Assembly (NCBI RefSeq): GCF_000282575.1
Contig: NZ_AKJA01000101.1
Location: forward strand, 1 to 50,816
From: Herbaspirillum sp. YR522
Lineage (GTDB): Bacteria; Pseudomonadota; Gammaproteobacteria; Burkholderiales; Burkholderiaceae_D
Direction: 5' to 3'
DNA: 50,816 nt
Within the stretch, counting starts at the first letter, position 1. Each line of letters opens with the position of its first letter. Shown piece after piece: positions 46,405 to 50,816 of this stretch. The notes beneath the pieces were generated by a model that searched no databases, was not told the DNA's origin, and saw only the letters and a list, made by a program, of their open reading frames with translations. Both the position numbers and the translations under genes were made by a program.

Positions 46405-46536
46405 TCCGTATTCCGGCCCTGGCCGGTGCTGCCCGTGGCAGCGCCCGCCGGGCCTGCTTTCTCCTGACGGGTGCCGGCCCGTCTGTCATCGGGCCTGGCC
46501 CTTGCTTAATCTGCACTCAATTGCCCAGAAAGACTC

Positions 46537-47061
46537 ATGATTGATATCGGCCTTACCAAGCTGGCCCTCATCGGTGTGGTCGCGCTGGTGGTGATCGGCC
46601 CCGAGCGGCTGCCCAAGGTGGCGCGCATGGCCGGCACCCTGTTCGGCCGGGCCCAGCGCTACATCAACGACGTCAAGAGCGAGGTCAGCCGCGAGATCGA
46701 GCTGGAAGAGCTGCGCAAGATGCGCACCGATGTCGAGCAGGCGGCCAGCGCCGTGTCCAGCGATTTCAACAAGAGCATGTCGGAAACCGAATCGCAGTTG
46801 AACGATGCCTGGAACGGCACCGGCGAAGGCGCGACCTACGACGGCGCCGGTACCGGTGGCGACAGCTGGAAGCGCGCGCCCAGCGCCGACCTGCTGGCGA
46901 TCAAGGCGCGTGCCTTCAGGCGCAAGAAGCTGGCGCGCACCACGGCCGTGCCAACCTGGTACAAGCAGCACAACGGGCGCAAGACGCGCGTGATTTCGGC
47001 CTCGGCCCGCGTGGCCAGGTATCGTCCGATCAGCGCTGGCAAATCGGCCGGCTTCTTTTAA
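46537..47061 (+). CDS. tatB: Twin-arginine translocase subunit TatB
   Basis: The 174-residue TatB has the N-terminal helix MIDIGLTKLALIGVVALVVI followed by GPERLPKVARMAG, the proline-glutamate hinge typical of TatB, then a long amphipathic helix (about residues 30-80). With TatC it forms the signal-peptide receptor. The C-terminal 60 residues are strongly basic (RAFRRKKLARTTAV), a feature of this branch. It is 132 bases after tatA, with no gene between. Confidence 0.95.
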   Translation: MIDIGLTKLALIGVVALVVIGPERLPKVARMAGTLFGRAQRYINDVKSEVSREIELEELRKMRTDVEQAASAVSSDFNKSMSETESQLNDAWNGTGEGATYDGAGTGGDSWKRAPSADLLAIKARAFRRKKLARTTAVPTWYKQHNGRKTRVISASARVARYRPISAGKSAGFF

Positions 47062-47108
47062 TCCCGGGATGCGATACGTCGCGTCCCTTTTGATCCTGCT
47101 GCAAATCC

Positions 47109-47891
47109 ATGGCTGAAGAAAACAATCCGGCCGCCGGCGACGACACCTTCATCTCGCACCTGATCGAATTGCGCAGCCGCCTGGTCAAGGCGGCCGCGGT
47201 GGTGCTGGTGGTGTTCCTGTGCATGATGCCGTTCGCGGCCCATATCTTCGATGTGCTGGCCGCGCCGATGCTGGCGGCCCTGCCCACCGGCAGCAAGATG
47301 ATCGCCACCGGCGTCATCACCCCGTTCCTGATCCCCATCAAGGTCACCATGATGGCGGCCGTGCTGGTGTCCCTGCCCTGGGTGCTGTACCAGGTGTGGG
47401 CCTTCGTCGCGCCCGGCCTGTATACCCACGAGAAGCGGCTGATTGCGCCTCTGGTGGTGTCTTCGTCGTTGCTGTTCGTGGTCGGCGTGGCGTTCTGCTA
47501 CTTCTTCGTCTTCGGCGTGGTATTTCCTTTCATCAACAATTTCGCGCCCAAGTCGGTATCAGTGGCGCCGGATATCGATGCCTACGTCGATTTCGTGCTG
47601 ACCATGTTCGTGGCCTTCGGCGTGACCTTCGAAGTGCCGGTGATCGTGGTGGTGCTGGTGCGCATGGGGGTGGTGCCGCTGGTCAAGCTCAAGCAGATCC
47701 GTCCGTACGTGATCGTCGGCGCGTTCGTCATCGCCGCCGTGGTGACGCCGCCGGACATCATGAGCCAACTGATGTTGGCCGTGCCGCTGGTGTTGCTCTA
47801 CGAGATCGGCCTGTTGATCGCGCCCATCTTCGAGCGCGTCACGCGCGCACCGGACAGCACCGAGGAGCCCAGCTCGTCGGTTGCCGACTAG
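47109..47891 (+). CDS. tatC: Twin-arginine translocase subunit TatC
   Basis: The 260-residue six-helix protein recognises twin-arginine signal peptides. The N-terminal FISHLIELRSRLVKAA (about residues 16-31), with the conserved HLxELRxRL, and FVAPGLYTHEKRL (the FxxPGLxxxE loop) are intact, as are later FGVTFEVPVIVVVLVRMG and the C-terminal VTPPDIMSQLMLAVPL. A terminator follows. Confidence 0.97.
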   Translation: MAEENNPAAGDDTFISHLIELRSRLVKAAAVVLVVFLCMMPFAAHIFDVLAAPMLAALPTGSKMIATGVITPFLIPIKVTMMAAVLVSLPWVLYQVWAFVAPGLYTHEKRLIAPLVVSSSLLFVVGVAFCYFFVFGVVFPFINNFAPKSVSVAPDIDAYVDFVLTMFVAFGVTFEVPVIVVVLVRMGVVPLVKLKQIRPYVIVGAFVIAAVVTPPDIMSQLMLAVPLVLLYEIGLLIAPIFERVTRAPDSTEEPSSSVAD

Positions 47892-47941
47892 CCAGCGCGG
47901 CGCCGAACTGGCGCCTTTGCCGCAGCAGCATCAGCATCAGC

Positions 47942-47978
47942 AAACGCCGTTGGCAGCCAGTCTGCGAACGGCGTTTTT
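47942..47978 (+). terminator. Rho-independent terminator after tatC
   Basis: AAACGCCGTT (47942-47951) pairs with AACGGCGTTT (47967-47976) and runs into a five-T tract ending at 47978. It separates tatC from the convergent DUF2461 gene. Confidence 0.75.
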
Positions 47979-48001
47979 CATTGCGCCACCGGGATGGTGA
48001 T

Positions 48002-48688
48002 CTACTCGGGTGTGTAGAGGGCGATTCCCCGCAGCCAATCCACCAGAGGATAGGCATCCTTGAAGCCGGCCAGCACATCGCCGGCCAGGTCCTTGGGGAC
48101 CTTCTTGCTGACGTCGGTCTCGGTCCAGACGATGAAGCTCTTGCGCTTGACGTAGTCGAGGTTGGGGCTGTCGGCATCGAAGCCCTTGGGCGGGCGCGAC
48201 AGCATGCCTTCCTGCTGCAGGTCGCCGAAGGTCGCCACCAGCTTCTTGTTCTTGCGCATCCTGGTAAAGCCGGCAGCGTCCTCGACGACGCGGGTGCGGA
48301 TGGCACGCAGCCGCGGTGGCGGCGGCAGGTATTCGCCGCCGGCGACGAGCAACGTGCCGGCCGCATCGATGTGGAAGTAGTAGGCCGGGCCACCGCCCTG
48401 GCTGGGCTTCTTCAGTCCGCTGGCCGTGATGGCGGCCGAGAAATGGGTCTTGTAGGGGCTCTTGTCGTGCGAAAAACGCATGTCGCGGTTGATCCGGAAC
48501 AGCGCCTTCTTGGGGTTGCATCCCGCCACCGCCGGATCGAATTTGGCGATGTCGGCGATCAGTTGCGTGGTCAGCGCCAGGAACTCGGCGCGCAGGATGT
48601 CATAGCGCGGCTTGTTCATCACGAACCAGGCGCGGTTGTTGTTCTCGCTCAGTTCCGCCAGGAAGCGGGTCAGGTCACGCACATGCAT
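48002..48688 (-). CDS. DUF2461 (TIGR02453) family protein
   Basis: The 228-residue protein matches the DUF2461 pattern: DLTRFLAELSENNNRAWFV with the N-R-x-W-F motif (about residues 4-23), IFRINRDMRFSHDKSPYKTH-like (here ALFRINRDMRFSHDKSPYK), YYFHIDAAGTLLVAGGEYLP, and KRKSFIVWTE. The family is widespread and has no established biochemical role. ATG 48688 precedes the conserved start; GGAG lies about eleven bases upstream. Confidence 0.87.
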   Translation of the reverse strand: MHVRDLTRFLAELSENNNRAWFVMNKPRYDILRAEFLALTTQLIADIAKFDPAVAGCNPKKALFRINRDMRFSHDKSPYKTHFSAAITASGLKKPSQGGGPAYYFHIDAAGTLLVAGGEYLPPPPRLRAIRTRVVEDAAGFTRMRKNKKLVATFGDLQQEGMLSRPPKGFDADSPNLDYVKRKSFIVWTETDVSKKVPKDLAGDVLAGFKDAYPLVDWLRGIALYTPE

Positions 48689-48751
48689 GGAAATCGGTCT
48701 CCGGTGGGATTGGCTGTGCCGAACCAGCGCGGCAGCAGCCATCGATGATGC

Positions 48752-49933
<1,182 letters not shown>

Positions 49934-49957
49934 ATTGAAATTGAAAGAGGAAAGAGA

Positions 49958-50722
49958 ATGACCCGGCAGATTAACAGAGACGAGCTATCGACATTCCTGG
50001 GGCAGACCCTGAATGCCGCGCAATTCAAGGATTATTGCCCAAACGGCCTGCAGGTGGAAGGGCGTTCCCGGATCGCCTCGGTGGTCAGCGGCGTCACTGC
50101 CAGCCTGGCGCTGCTGGAGGCGGCACTCGACCTCAAGGCCGATGCGGTCCTGGTTCATCACGGTTATTTCTGGCGCGGCGAGGACCCGCGCGTGGTCGGG
50201 ATCCGGCAACGGCGCTTGAGGCTGCTTCTGGCCAACGACATCAACCTGTTCGCCTATCACCTGCCGCTCGATGCCCATCCGCAACTGGGTAACAATGCCC
50301 AGCTGGCGCGCCAGCTCGACCTGTTGCCCGAGGGGCGTTTCGGCGACAACGACCTCGGCTGGTGGGGCCGCTCCGGCATGGCGGCGATCAAGACCGCAGC
50401 CGATCTCGCCGCCCTGATCGAAAAACGCCTGGGTCGTGCGCCGCTGCTGATCGGCGACCCGCAACAGCCGCTGGGCCAGATCGCCTGGTGTACGGGTGCG
50501 GCGCAAGGCATGCTCGACGACGCCATCGCCGCCGGCGCCAACGCCTACATCAGCGGCGAGATCTCCGAGCCCACGGTGCACCTGGCGCGCGAGACCGGCA
50601 CCGTCTATATCGCTGCCGGTCACCATGCCACCGAGCGCTATGGCGTGCAGGCGCTGGGCGCCTACGCGGCCCAGCACTTCGGTATCGAGCACCGGTTCAT
50701 CGATATCGACAATCCGGTATGA
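49958..50722 (+). CDS. Nif3-like dinuclear metal centre hexameric protein
   Basis: The 254-residue protein belongs to the Nif3/YbgI family (GTP cyclohydrolase I type 2 fold), a toroid with two metal ions per subunit. Typical motifs: [31 protein letters not shown] (metal histidines), [19 protein letters not shown], and the end [18 protein letters not shown] with [18 protein letters not shown] lies about eight bases before the ATG. The precise enzymatic role of the family is unsettled. Confidence 0.93.
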   Translation: MTRQINRDELSTFLGQTLNAAQFKDYCPNGLQVEGRSRIASVVSGVTASLALLEAALDLKADAVLVHHGYFWRGEDPRVVGIRQRRLRLLLANDINLFAYHLPLDAHPQLGNNAQLARQLDLLPEGRFGDNDLGWWGRSGMAAIKTAADLAALIEKRLGRAPLLIGDPQQPLGQIAWCTGAAQGMLDDAIAAGANAYISGEISEPTVHLARETGTVYIAAGHHATERYGVQALGAYAAQHFGIEHRFIDIDNPV

Positions 50723-50737
50723 GCACCACAGGCTGGC

Positions 50738-50816
50738 TTACTGCTTCTTGAGCGCATCGCGGATCTCGCGCAGCAGCAGCACGTCCTCGGGCGGGACCGC
50801 CGGCTTGGCGGCGGCT
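50738..50816 (-). CDS. mscL: Large-conductance mechanosensitive channel MscL (C-terminus only)
   Basis: The minus strand from the window edge reads AAAKPAVPPEDVLLLREI followed by RDALKKQ and stop TAA. This is the C-terminal helix of MscL, with the P-P/E-D-V-L-L-L-R-E-I-R-D pattern of betaproteobacterial channels. MscL opens on sudden osmotic downshift. Only about 25 residues lie here; the gene continues beyond the window. It converges on the Nif3 gene with a 15-base gap. Confidence 0.72.
   Translation of the reverse strand, partial: AAAKPAVPPEDVLLLREIRDALKKQ

Overview
This is about 51 kb of GC-rich chromosome (roughly 65% G+C by eye) from a betaproteobacterium, most likely Burkholderiales and probably Oxalobacteraceae (Massilia / Duganella / Janthinobacterium / Herbaspirillum type). 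The assignment rests on gene order: coxBA-ctaG-coxC-SURF1-COX15-ctaB-SCO next to rpoH-ftsXEY, the mlaFEDACB block running into ibaG-murA, a complete his operon running into HIT-tatABC, and a DegS/DegQ-like protease, Nif3 and mscL at the end. It is a core-genome region. I see no insertion sequence, prophage, tRNA, rRNA or CRISPR array.

Layout. 0-4.5 kb: the end of a periplasmic copper chaperone, then an ABC importer with two tandem paralogous binding proteins, a permease and an ATPase, with a strong terminator inside the cluster. 4.5-7 kb: trmL and comF on the minus strand, and a BioC-like methyltransferase diverging from them. 7-16.4 kb: the cytochrome c oxidase cluster, with an oxidase carrying a haem-c-fused subunit II, copper and haem A assembly factors (CtaG, SCO, SURF1, CtaA, CtaB) and small membrane proteins, headed by what looks like a truncated DUF2244 gene. 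16.4-20.4 kb (minus): rpoH with a CIRCE operator over its promoter, then ftsX, ftsE and ftsY. 20.5-25.6 kb: a catalytic and a non-catalytic M16 peptidase flanking an orphan ParA-like ATPase, then rsmD, coaD and a ferredoxin. 25.6-30.4 kb: a diguanylate cyclase, a methyltransferase, a DUF3833 lipoprotein with a chalcone-isomerase-like protein, and ychF. 30.6-38 kb: the complete Mla phospholipid transport system, an ABC-2 type exporter, ibaG and murA. 38-46 kb: hisG-hisD-[DNA methyltransferase]-hisC-hisB-hisH-hisA-hisF-hisI-hisE, then a HIT protein. 46-50.8 kb: tatABC, a DUF2461 protein, a membrane-anchored trypsin/PDZ protease, Nif3 and the C-terminus of MscL.

How the genes work together. The cox block encodes one enzyme plus the factors that make its CuA and CuB sites and its haem A. 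The mla genes form one lipid-transport machine and sit beside ibaG-murA as in Escherichia coli. The his genes give nine of the ten usual histidine functions; HisG is the short form and needs HisZ, which is not in this window.

I did not find a convincing wholly new system. The observations most worth a second look are the CIRCE element over the rpoH promoter, the orphan beta-class DNA methyltransferase inside the his operon, the ParA-like ATPase between the two M16 genes, the terminator inside the ABC importer cluster, and the truncated DUF2244 reading frame before coxB. Most antisense reading frames here, some very long, are by-products of GC-rich codon use.
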